Of a stretch of 10,530 nt of DNA, positions 1 through 6,231 are shown one piece after another. Location: positions 1-10,530 of the forward strand of contig JAEUQE010000271.1 in the NCBI GenBank assembly GCA_016789785.1, in the 5' to 3' direction. Position 1 is the stretch's first letter. Each line of letters begins with the position of its first letter. This DNA comes from Bryobacterales bacterium. Lineage in GTDB: Bacteria; Acidobacteriota; Terriglobia; Bryobacterales; Bryobacteraceae. A model generated the notes under the pieces. That model had not been told where the DNA came from. It was given only the letters and a program-made list of their open reading frames with translations, and made no database searches. A program made the position numbers and the translations under genes.

Positions 1-279
1 GGATGTGGACGCAGTGGGGATGCCGAGTTCGCCCGCTTCTGTTCGATCGCGATGGGATCGGCGAGTGAGGTCGAGTATCACCTGCTGCTGGCGAAAGATC
101 TGGAGATACTCAACACGGCAGACTGCCAGGATCTGAACGGCCGTGCCACCGAAGTGAAGCGCATGCTCACCGCGCTCATTCAGAAGCTGAACACTGACCG
201 CTGGTCGCTGAGTGCAGCCAAAAGTTTCAAATATTTTTCGTTATCTCTAGCGGCGCTGGTCCTTACTCACAGGAATTGA
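1..279 (+). CDS. Four-helix bundle protein (23S rRNA IVS / S23 family), 3' part
   Basis: The reading frame is open from base 1, so this is the C-terminal part of a gene that begins outside the window. The visible protein runs from GCGRSGDAEFARF through SASEVEYHLLLAKDL to EVKRMLTALIQKLNTDR. This matches the last helices of the small four-helix-bundle family first described from intervening sequences in 23S rRNA genes and now known as a common chromosomal protein of unclear function. The ATG at base 52 is internal to the conserved part (AMGSASEVEYH) and is not the true start. Members usually end near the KLN motif; here about 25 further residues follow (WSLSAAKSFKYF onward, ending LTHRN), partly hydrophobic. 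That tail could be read-on into non-coding DNA after loss of the ancestral stop. Family assignment is by recognition of the conserved C-terminal pattern only. Confidence 0.72.
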   Translation, partial: GCGRSGDAEFARFCSIAMGSASEVEYHLLLAKDLEILNTADCQDLNGRATEVKRMLTALIQKLNTDRWSLSAAKSFKYFSLSLAALVLTHRN

Positions 280-427
280 CTCACGAGTTACACGCACTCG
301 CTCAAACCCGGTTCCAGTTCCCGGATCACTGACGACCCCGCCATCGCTACTGCCCTTGCCCCATGACCTCCCGCTGACCAGACGAGGTGACCCACCTTGC
401 GAACACCACTTGTGGTCCAATAGCAGA

Positions 428-2143
428 GTGTTTCAAATCCAGCGCACACCGGAAACTTACGATGTCATCGTGATCGGCTCGGGCGCGGGCGGCGGCACCA
501 CTGTGCGAGTGCTCACCGAAAAGGGCATCTCGTGCGCGTTGCTCGAAGCCGGCCCCATGCTCGACCCGGCCAAGGAATTCAAAGAGCATCAGTGGCCGTA
601 TCAGGTCGGCCATCGCGGCGCGGAAGACGGTGGCAAGGCCTACTTCGGTAAAGGCAAGCCCTTCGGCTACTTCACCACCGTCAGCGGCGGATGGGAACTC
701 GACGGCGAGCCTTACACCATCGGCGAAGGCAGCGAGTTCCAATGGTTCCGATCCCGCATCGTTGGCGGCCGCACCAATCACTATGGCCGCATGTCGTTCC
801 GTTTCTCCGAGTACGACTTCAAGCCTTACTCCACCGATGGCCTCGGCTGGGATTGGCCCGTCACTTATGACGAGATCTCGCCTTACTACGACCGGGCGGA
901 GCGCTTCATCGGCGTCACCGGCTCCAATCACAACATGGCCAGCGCACCCAACGGCCAGTTCCTCCCACCCCCGCCACCGAAGGCGCACGAAGTCCTCATC
1001 CAGAAGAGTTGCGAGAAGCTCGGCATCCCTTGCATCCCCAACCGCCGTGCGATTCTGACGAAGCCCCTCAACGGCCGGGCTGCTTGTCACTACTGCGGGC
1101 AATGTGGCCGGGGCTGCCTCACCGCATCCGCTTACTCCTCCTCACAAGTGGAAGTCTTCCCAGCGCTCAAGAGCGGAAAGTTGAAGTTATTTGCGAATGC
1201 CATGGCGCGCGAACTGGTCACCGATGGAAACGGCAAAGTCACTGGCGTCATCTATGTCGACAAGACCACACGCCGCGAAACGCTAATCCGCGGACGTGCC
1301 GTCGTCCTCGCCGCCAGCGCCTGCGAATCCGCCCGCATTCTCCTCAACTCGAAAACGAAAGATTATCCCAACGGCGTCGCCAATGGCTCCGGTGTGGTCG
1401 GGCGCTTCCTCATGGATACCGTCGGCTTCAGTCTCAGCGGCTACGTTCCGGCTCTCGAAGGCCTGCCCAAGTACAACACCGATGGCTTCGGCGGCGCGCA
1501 CCTCTACATGCCCTGGTGGATGGTCGGTAAGCACAACCAGATCGACTTCCCCCGCGGTTATCACATCGAGATCGGCGGCGGCTATGGCATGCCAGGAGTC
1601 GGCAGCTATCACGGCGCCGCCCGGCGCTACGGCTACGGCGCTTCCATGAAGCAGAAAATCCGCGACGAGTACGGGTGCTCCGTGGGTTTCTCCGGCCGTG
1701 GCGAGATGATTCCCAATCTCCACAGTTACTGCGAGATCGATCCCAACGTCGTCGACCAGTGGGGCATTCCCGTTCTCAAGTTCCACTTCAAGTGGAGCGA
1801 CTATGAGTGGAAGCAGGCACGGCATATGGAGCGCACCTTTGCCTCTATCATTGAAGGCATGGGCGGGAGCGTCACCGGCATTGCCAACGCCGCGCGTGAG
1901 AAGAACGGCATCTCCACGCCCGGCTCCATCATTCATGAGGTCGGTACCGTCCGCATGGGCGCCGATCCGCGGTCCTCGGCACTCAACAAGTATTGCCAGT
2001 CGCACGAGGTAAAGAACCTGTTTTGTGTCGATGGCGGCTTCTTCGTCAGTAATCCCGACAAAAACCCCACCATTACGATTAATGCCTTCGCATGGCGCGC
2101 CGCCGACTATCTGGCCGAGGAGATGAGGAAGGGCAATGTCTAA
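428..2143 (+). CDS. GMC-family FAD-dependent oxidoreductase
   Basis: Predicted flavoprotein dehydrogenase acting on an alcohol or sugar, resembling the large subunit of gluconate 2-dehydrogenase / FAD glucose dehydrogenase. Numbered from the GTG at 428 (571 aa), the Rossmann motif GSGAGGG is at 17-23, the adenosine-ribose Glu in LLEAGP at 40, and the GMC signature-like FRSRIVGGRTNHYGRM at 107-122. The C-terminal block HEVGTVRMG (H503) plus KNPTIT (N546) gives the expected His/Asn active-site pair. Cys220, 223, 226 and 230 form a CxxCxxCxxxC group, a possible Fe-S ligand set. No signal peptide is visible; export is probably by piggyback on the next gene's product, with which it overlaps by 8 nt. 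Start: the frame stays open back to an ATG at 356, but homology-like sequence begins at VFQIQRTPETYD, so GTG 428 is preferred. Neither start has a good ribosome site. Substrate cannot be told from sequence. Confidence 0.93.
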   Translation: MFQIQRTPETYDVIVIGSGAGGGTTVRVLTEKGISCALLEAGPMLDPAKEFKEHQWPYQVGHRGAEDGGKAYFGKGKPFGYFTTVSGGWELDGEPYTIGEGSEFQWFRSRIVGGRTNHYGRMSFRFSEYDFKPYSTDGLGWDWPVTYDEISPYYDRAERFIGVTGSNHNMASAPNGQFLPPPPPKAHEVLIQKSCEKLGIPCIPNRRAILTKPLNGRAACHYCGQCGRGCLTASAYSSSQVEVFPALKSGKLKLFANAMARELVTDGNGKVTGVIYVDKTTRRETLIRGRAVVLAASACESARILLNSKTKDYPNGVANGSGVVGRFLMDTVGFSLSGYVPALEGLPKYNTDGFGGAHLYMPWWMVGKHNQIDFPRGYHIEIGGGYGMPGVGSYHGAARRYGYGASMKQKIRDEYGCSVGFSGRGEMIPNLHSYCEIDPNVVDQWGIPVLKFHFKWSDYEWKQARHMERTFASIIEGMGGSVTGIANAAREKNGISTPGSIIHEVGTVRMGADPRSSALNKYCQSHEVKNLFCVDGGFFVSNPDKNPTITINAFAWRAADYLAEEMRKGNV

Positions 2144-2834
2144 CCAGCAATCGACAACCACGCGGCGCGATGCGCTCCGGCAGATCGCGCTGGCACTGAC
2201 GGCGGCCGGTGGCGGCTCACTCACTGTCGAAGCCGCGCAGCACGTACATAGCGCAACGGCTGCTGATCGCGCAGCCGGCCCTTACAAGCCGAAGGTGTTC
2301 TCGGCGCACGAATGGTCTACGCTGCGGCGGCTCACCGAGTTGATTGTGCCCGCCGACGCGACCTCGCCCAGCGCGCTCGATGCCGGCGCTCCCGAGTTCA
2401 TCGATCTGCTCGCGAGCCAGAACATCGATCTCGCGCGGATCTTTCATGGCGGCATCGCCTGGCTCGACGCCGAAATGCACCGCCGCCACGGCAAGGAGTT
2501 CGCCGAGGCCGCGCCCGCGCAACAGACGGCGATGCTCGATGCCCTTGTGGAAGCGGAGCGCGTGATGCGCGAGCAATCCGCCGAGGAATCCGCATACGTT
2601 CGCGGCGAAGTCTACAAGATGTTCTCGAACTACACCGCAAAGACCGGGTCGCCACTCGCCGCCGGCGCCCGCTTCTTTGACTGGGTTCGCAGAATGACCG
2701 TCGATGCCTATTACACAAGCCCCGCCGGCATCAAGGATCTGGGCTTCATTGGCAACGCCGCGCTGTCGAAATACGAAGTGCCGAAAGAGGTCCTGGAGTA
2801 CGCTCTGAAACGGAGCCCGTTCGGCACTGCCTGA
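2136..2834 (+). CDS. Gluconate 2-dehydrogenase subunit 3 family protein, Tat-signalled
   Basis: Small partner subunit of the GMC flavoprotein encoded just upstream. The N-terminus has a twin-arginine motif (TTRRDALRQIALAL, Arg10-Arg11) followed by an Ala/Gly-rich hydrophobic stretch, so the protein is probably exported folded by Tat. The body (232 aa) starts with PKVFSAHEWSTLRRLTELIVPAD near residues 51-73 and continues with APEFIDLLAS, the usual pattern of the gluconate dehydrogenase small (gamma) subunit. In characterised FAD glucose dehydrogenases this subunit is needed for maturation and carries the signal for both proteins. The ATG lies inside the end of the GMC gene (8-nt overlap) behind a good ribosome site (GAGGAAGGG, 2125-2133), implying coupled translation. 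The usual third gene, a cytochrome c subunit, is absent downstream; a hairpin follows instead. Confidence 0.9.
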   Translation: MSNQQSTTTRRDALRQIALALTAAGGGSLTVEAAQHVHSATAADRAAGPYKPKVFSAHEWSTLRRLTELIVPADATSPSALDAGAPEFIDLLASQNIDLARIFHGGIAWLDAEMHRRHGKEFAEAAPAQQTAMLDALVEAERVMREQSAEESAYVRGEVYKMFSNYTAKTGSPLAAGARFFDWVRRMTVDAYYTSPAGIKDLGFIGNAALSKYEVPKEVLEYALKRSPFGTA

Positions 2835-2846
2835 GGCCCTGCGGAT

Positions 2847-2876
2847 GCTGGCCGCACCCCGGCGGGGGCGGCCAGC
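2847..2876. terminator. Hairpin terminator between convergent genes
   Basis: Perfect 9-bp arms GCTGGCCGC (2847-2855) and GCGGCCAGC (2868-2876). The stem extends by CCCC/GGGG (2857-2860 with 2864-2867) across one bulged A, leaving a GGC loop. It sits 13 nt after the stop of the subunit-3 gene and 11 nt before the stop of the minus-strand cytochrome gene. On the plus strand it is followed only by TTTC, so it is a weak classical terminator; without a T-run on the minus side, its action there is less certain. Confidence 0.65.
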
Positions 2877-2886
2877 TTTCATCAAT

Positions 2887-4623
2887 CTACTTGGTCTTGA
2901 ACCACGTTCCTTCCGGTCCAAAGAAGGTCTTCAGGAATGTGGCTAATTGCACATCGCTAGGTTCTGTCCAGTTGGTGAGCGACTGATCGGCTGGCAGTCC
3001 AAACAACTGTGCGAAGCTGCGGTGGCAGGTTGCGCACGAGTTGGGCTGACCACCCGCGGACTGCGCCTGGAGTGTGGCGTCCGGGGGAACCATTCTGAAC
3101 AGATGCGACGAGATGTCGTAGGCATCGCCCGAAGCAGCCATGTTGGCCATGTGGCACGTCGTGCAGCCGATCGAACGGGTTGGATTCTCCGCGTCGAAGC
3201 GATGCCGCGAGTGCGCATTGACCACTGTGTTGATGGTGGACGCATTCGTCTTCAGGTCGGCGATATCGGCGCGCTTGAGCTTGTCAAATGGCCCGAATCC
3301 GGCGTGGCATGCCAGGCACAGCGCATTCGTGTTGCCCTTCACGTTGATGTTCAGCGCGTTGCCTGGAGACGCCTCCACGCGAATGGTATCGCGAAGATGT
3401 GCGCGGTTATCATTGTGGGTTTCGTGGCAGTCGCTGCAGGTCGATTTATGGAATTCGAACTCCCATTTCGCCGACTTCATCAGGTCGTTTAGCTGTTGAT
3501 GGTGCTGCCGCGAGGTCTGGCGGTCCGGCCAGAGTCCCGCCTTGTCGGCGAAGAACCGGCTGAACAAGGGCTCGCCCAACGCGCCGCCGTAGTCCGTATT
3601 CGTTTTCTCGTCATACGGATACTCATGCAGGTTATCTGGTAGAGACGCCCCGCGCGAGTGACACCCTCCGCACAACTCGTTCTGCTGTTTCGCCGTCATG
3701 TTCTTCGGGTTGAGGATCGCGTCGGGATCTCCCCGGCCCAGCACATGCCGGCCTCCGGGACCATGGCATCGCTCGCAACCGGTGTTGTATTGCTCCGGCT
3801 GACCGTCGAAGTTCAGGTCCAGATAGTGAACGTCGTCATCCGCTGTGAGAATCGCCGGTGGCACCGCGGTGAGGTACTCATCGTTCGCATCTTTGTAGGC
3901 AACCACATTGCTTGCGTGACACCCCGCGCACAGCTTATGAAATGAGTTTGATTTCGCGGCGTCCTTGGCCGTGGAGGAGGGGGTGAAGATCGGGCGGTTG
4001 TCAGAAGTGTACCAATACTGAGCGTTGTAGACTACATAGGTCTTGGAGGTTTCGTTGAACTGCACCGGGGATTCATAAACTCCGGCGCTCAGTTTGTCCG
4101 GCCGGTCGGCCACTGGTATCCGCACCACCACGCGCTGCTTATAGAGTCCTGATCCGCCATGTGCGAACACCACCGGGAAATCCACTTGCCCAATTCGGAG
4201 CAGATACCCCTTGGCCGCGTCGTACTTGAGCACGGGCGCGTTTGGCTTGAAACGGTCAAAGGCGCTGGCAATTGCATTGAAGTCCAGCCCATCCTTGAAG
4301 TCATCCACGCCGTTCTTGTTTGCGTCGAAGATGATGCCGTCCTTCAGTTTCATGCTATTGCTGTCGGTCGGAACCACCTTCAGGCCAGTCGCGTGCAAAC
4401 TGCGGCGCCATCCGCCGGCATCCTTATGGCATGCCAGACAAATCTCCGATCCAAGAAAAACCTGCGATGCCGCAACACCCGGCCCGTAGAAGTCCGTTAC
4501 GGCCTTGACAACCCGATCGGTGGTTGCCTGTGGGATCTTCTGCTTGTTGGCGGCCAGGGAAGGGGAAACGAGGAAAACGCACAGCGACGCAACGGCCAAT
4601 GCCGGCGCCCTGGTTGTGAACAT
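2887..4623 (-). CDS. Exported octahaem c-type cytochrome
   Basis: 578-aa periplasmic or outer-surface electron-transfer protein with eight covalent haem sites. CxxCH motifs start at residues 62, 232, 283, 318, 396, 436, 487 and 530 (CLACH, CAGCH, CERCH, CGGCH, CSDCH, CLACH, CTTCH, CATCH). A Sec signal peptide covers about residues 1-25 (hydrophobic LAVASLCVFLVS, cleavage after SLA or SLAA). The first haem is separated from the other seven by a roughly 165-residue, mostly beta-like, haem-free region containing a DANKNGVDDF loop at 100-109. A second loop, DLNFDGQPE at 269-277, lies just before the third haem; both resemble calcium-binding EF-hand-type loops. The family appears to be the broad cytochrome c554/NrfB-like multihaem group; no catalytic residues mark it as a nitrite reductase or hydroxylamine oxidoreductase. 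The ATG has a strong ribosome site (AAGGAGG, 4628-4634 on the complement). It follows the pilin-like gene by 9 nt, so the two are likely co-transcribed. Redox partner unknown. Confidence 0.93.
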   Translation of the reverse strand: MFTTRAPALAVASLCVFLVSPSLAANKQKIPQATTDRVVKAVTDFYGPGVAASQVFLGSEICLACHKDAGGWRRSLHATGLKVVPTDSNSMKLKDGIIFDANKNGVDDFKDGLDFNAIASAFDRFKPNAPVLKYDAAKGYLLRIGQVDFPVVFAHGGSGLYKQRVVVRIPVADRPDKLSAGVYESPVQFNETSKTYVVYNAQYWYTSDNRPIFTPSSTAKDAAKSNSFHKLCAGCHASNVVAYKDANDEYLTAVPPAILTADDDVHYLDLNFDGQPEQYNTGCERCHGPGGRHVLGRGDPDAILNPKNMTAKQQNELCGGCHSRGASLPDNLHEYPYDEKTNTDYGGALGEPLFSRFFADKAGLWPDRQTSRQHHQQLNDLMKSAKWEFEFHKSTCSDCHETHNDNRAHLRDTIRVEASPGNALNINVKGNTNALCLACHAGFGPFDKLKRADIADLKTNASTINTVVNAHSRHRFDAENPTRSIGCTTCHMANMAASGDAYDISSHLFRMVPPDATLQAQSAGGQPNSCATCHRSFAQLFGLPADQSLTNWTEPSDVQLATFLKTFFGPEGTWFKTK

Positions 4624-4632
4624 AGTGCCTCC

Positions 4633-5085
4633 TTAGGGTTTGGAGGGCTGATGGGACAAAGCTCGCCTTGTCGCAGGAATTACGGGGCTATTCTCATCCG
4701 GCCGGCGGCCCTTCGCCCAACGCACAGCTTGGCTTGCATCCACTGTCAGGAAGGGCAGGTCCGGACGCTTGGCCTCTCCGTTACACCGGAATCCCTCATT
4801 GCGCGAATCCAGTGCACAGGAGAGGTGGTAGCCCGCATTCGCCCGTGGCCACCTCGAATCGAGAAAACCGGATGCCTTCAGCTCCTCAATTGTTCCGAAT
4901 CGGCGATGAGACCGATGGAAACTTAGCTGCGTAGCTGCTGCCAGCCGCAGATCTTGAACTGCATGAACTGTATCCGGCACCATCGGGCTCTCCGGGCGCT
5001 TCTGAGCCTGCAACAGCGGCACCGAAATCAGAAGCAGCACGATTGCAACCGGCTCGATGGAATGGGTACCCCGTTTCTTACCCAA
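4633..5085 (-). CDS. Type IV pilin-like / pseudopilin-like exported protein, TTG start
   Basis: 150-aa protein. The N-terminus LGKKRGTHSIEPVAIVLLLI has a short basic leader, a Gly at 6, then THSIE, placing Glu at +5 after the Gly as in class III (prepilin) signal peptides, followed by a hydrophobic helix to about residue 25. The middle (AVQDLRLAAATQLSFHRSH.RFGTIEELKASGFLD, about 42-76) and the end (FLTVDASQAVRW then ENSPVIP) follow the layout of small acidobacterial pilin-like proteins: helix, FGTLxEL, GxLD, then a strand ending near DxSGxxR. It has two Cys (in HLSCALD and GFRCNG) that could form a disulphide. TTG at 5085 is chosen because GAGGT lies 5 nt upstream; the frame stays open further upstream to 5361 but that part is low-complexity Arg/Pro/Gly-rich sequence with no resemblance to this family. 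Cleavage after LLQA by ordinary signal peptidase is the alternative, giving a plain secreted protein. Its stop overlaps the cytochrome's ribosome site. Confidence 0.68.
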   Translation of the reverse strand: MGKKRGTHSIEPVAIVLLLISVPLLQAQKRPESPMVPDTVHAVQDLRLAAATQLSFHRSHRRFGTIEELKASGFLDSRWPRANAGYHLSCALDSRNEGFRCNGEAKRPDLPFLTVDASQAVRWAKGRRPDENSPVIPATRRALSHQPSKP

Positions 5086-5090
5086 ATCAG

Positions 5091-5095
5091 ACCTC
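5091..5095 (-). promoter_or_regulatory. Ribosome binding site that decides the TTG start of the pilin-like gene
   Basis: On the minus strand GAGGT is followed by five bases and then TTG (5085-5083). This spacing is optimal, and the TTG directly precedes the basic GKKRG leader. No ATG or GTG lies in frame between the TTG and the hydrophobic helix. Confidence 0.55.
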
Positions 5096-5180
5096 GCACG
5101 CCAGACAGCAATCCAGTGGCCAGCGCCGCCACTCGGCCTGGGAGCAGTTGGGCGCCCCCCCGGATGGGCCGGACTGTGGG

Positions 5181-5205
5181 AAATCCCGCAAAGCCTGAGG
5201 GATTT
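5181..5205. repeat. Inverted repeat in the divergent promoter region
   Basis: Perfect 7-bp arms AAATCCC (5181-5187) and GGGATTT (5199-5205) separated by 11 bases. It lies about 96 bases upstream of the pilin-like start and about 300 upstream of the LysW-like start, a position that would suit an operator or a leader hairpin for the minus-strand operon. A 7-bp repeat can arise by chance. Confidence 0.35.
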
Positions 5206-5419
5206 GACCACTCGTTGGATCGATCGTTCGCGGATCTCTTTCCAGAACTGCCGAGTTTCACAACACCTGTGGAGAAGATGTCGGAACCACCGCGAGGACC
5301 CTGCTCGTGCCTCCCGCTTGGTGCTCCGTAGTTCCTTCATTTCGTGCTTCAATGGAGGCATGTCCGCCGCGACAATGGCGCGAGAAAAGCGCGGGCGAAA
5401 ATGGAACGCGCCAGGGGGA

Positions 5420-5447
5420 TTGCATTCGGTTCGTTCTTTCGGATAAA
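5420..5447 (+). promoter_or_regulatory. Candidate sigma-70-type promoter for the LysW-like operon
   Basis: TTGCAT (5420-5425), 16-bp spacer, GATAAA (5442-5447), about 60 bases before the start codon at 5509. Both hexamers match the sigma-70 consensus at four or five of six positions. An alternative -10 is TAGAAT at 5476-5481, but it has no good -35 at the right distance. Confidence 0.35.
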
Positions 5448-5508
5448 AAGGATGGGCGTTGTATTTTTTCCCTTCTAGAATTGATCAAGCACATGTTGGA
5501 GGATTGAG

Positions 5509-5739
5509 ATGGTCACCTGCCCGGCCTGCGATGCGGTAATCGATGTGGATGAAGAAGATCTCGACGAAGGCGATCCGCTAGGATGCGATGAGTGCGGCGC
5601 CAGTCTGCGAGTGGTGGGCGTGGATCCGCTGGAACTCGAGTCTGACGACGATTCCGACGACGAAGACGACGAGGACTACGACGACTTCGACGAGGACGAG
5701 GACGAAGAGGAAGAAGAAGAAGAAGAGGAAGACTGGTAA
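5509..5739 (+). CDS. LysW-like zinc-ribbon protein with long acidic tail
   Basis: 76-aa cytoplasmic protein. Residues 1-44 match the LysW/ArgW amino-group carrier family: CPAC (4-7) and CDEC (26-29) form a four-Cys zinc ribbon, with the usual IDVDEEDLDEGD between and VVGVDPLELE after. True LysW ends soon after this in EDWGE, and the terminal Glu is where alpha-aminoadipate or glutamate is attached during lysine/arginine synthesis. Here about 30 nearly all Asp/Glu residues are inserted (46-75) and the protein stops at EDW, so the carrier Glu is missing or displaced. No LysX/ArgX ligase, kinase or reductase gene is nearby. A role as an amino-acid carrier is therefore doubtful; a metal- or protein-binding role is possible. 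Start is ATG behind GGAGG (5498-5502, 6-nt spacing). First gene of a five-gene run; the next start is 3 nt after its stop. Confidence 0.8.
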   Translation: MVTCPACDAVIDVDEEDLDEGDPLGCDECGASLRVVGVDPLELESDDDSDDEDDEDYDDFDEDEDEEEEEEEEEDW

Positions 5740-5742
5740 ACC

Positions 5743-6231
5743 GTGAAACCCAGGGTCTGCGGAATCGCGGTACTGGCCGGAGGCCGGCGTTTCAGCAAGC
5801 GAATTGCGCCGCTCAGCCTTGCGCTCTTCCTGTGGTTATCTCCAGCGCTTCCACCAGGGGCCCCGGCCGCTCTTGCCCAAAGCGAGAAGCCGAAGGACAA
5901 GCCCCAGAAGCCGCCCAAAGACAAAGACAAGAAAGCGCACGCCCTCATTGCCGGCACCGTTTTCCGCGATCCGGGTTTCGCCTTCCCCGGTGTGGCCGTT
6001 CTCTTGGAACCCGCACCCGAGGGGAAAACGTCTCCCAAAGTGAAGAAGATGGATCTCGTCTCCGATAGCCGCGGTGAGTTCGCATTCCGGGTTCCGCCCG
6101 TTGCCATGCGGTATAATCTAACTTTCCAGGCTACTGGCCATGCCACGGAGAAACGGACCGTGACGATTTCCGGTGAAGAGCGTCAGGATCTCTATGTGAC
6201 GCTTCAAGCCGCCAAGGAGGGTGCGCGATGA
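5743..6231 (+). CDS. Secreted carboxypeptidase-regulatory-like (beta-sandwich) protein
   Basis: 162 aa from a GTG start 3 nt after the LysW-like stop, suggesting translational coupling. Only a distant purine-rich site (within the acidic-tail codons) serves as ribosome site. An N-terminal signal peptide (basic RRFSKR, hydrophobic LSLALFLWL, probable cleavage after ALAQ near 46) leads to a Lys/Pro-rich linker (KPKDKPQKPPKDKDKK, 49-64). A single small beta-sandwich domain follows: ALIAGTVFRD, GVAVLLEP, DSRGEFAFRVPP, YNLTFQATGH, QDLYVTLQ. This is the strand pattern of CarboxypepD_reg-like domains, usually binding or structural modules of exported proteins. No catalytic residues are seen. The next gene encodes a second protein of the same type and overlaps it by 4 nt. 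Confidence 0.72.
   Translation: MKPRVCGIAVLAGGRRFSKRIAPLSLALFLWLSPALPPGAPAALAQSEKPKDKPQKPPKDKDKKAHALIAGTVFRDPGFAFPGVAVLLEPAPEGKTSPKVKKMDLVSDSRGEFAFRVPPVAMRYNLTFQATGHATEKRTVTISGEERQDLYVTLQAAKEGAR

Larger units (their letters stand above)
5086..5508. other. Divergent intergenic region, no convincing gene
   Basis: About 420 bases between the minus-strand pilin-like gene and the plus-strand LysW-like gene. Open frames here (plus 5057-5446, minus extension to 5361) give Arg/Pro/Ser-rich sequence without domain character. It should hold the promoters of both operons. Visible elements are an inverted repeat AAATCCC-N11-GGGATTT (5181-5205), a candidate plus-strand promoter (5420-5447) and an AT-richer stretch just before the LysW-like gene (5461-5490). 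No tRNA or other structured RNA was recognised. Confidence 0.5.

Noticed and set aside
356..427. ATG at 356 as start of the GMC protein
   Set aside because: The 24 added residues (MPHDLPLTRRGDPPC...) look non-coding, have no ribosome site and precede the usual family N-terminus FQIQRTPETYD; kept only as an alternative.
347..1102. Long minus-strand open frame of 251 codons opposite the GMC gene
   Set aside because: It lies wholly antisense to a strongly conserved GMC coding region, has Ala/Val/Arg-rich composition typical of GC-rich shadow frames, and shows no domain.
1283..2224. Minus-strand open frame of 313 codons opposite the 3' half of the GMC gene
   Set aside because: Antisense to the conserved C-terminal GMC motifs; composition is that of a mirrored frame with no recognisable family.
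2217..2921. Minus-strand open frame of 234 codons opposite the subunit-3 gene
   Set aside because: Antisense to a clear Tat-signalled gene and crosses the hairpin terminator; no domain character.
4159..4926. Plus-strand open frame of 255 codons across the cytochrome N-terminus and pilin-like gene
   Set aside because: Opposite two supported minus-strand genes; sequence has no signal, motif or ribosome site.
5086..5361. Upstream extension of the pilin-like frame to an ATG at 5361
   Set aside because: The added 92 residues are Arg/Pro/Gly-rich without structure and would bury the prepilin-like leader; the TTG at 5085 has a well-placed GAGGT.
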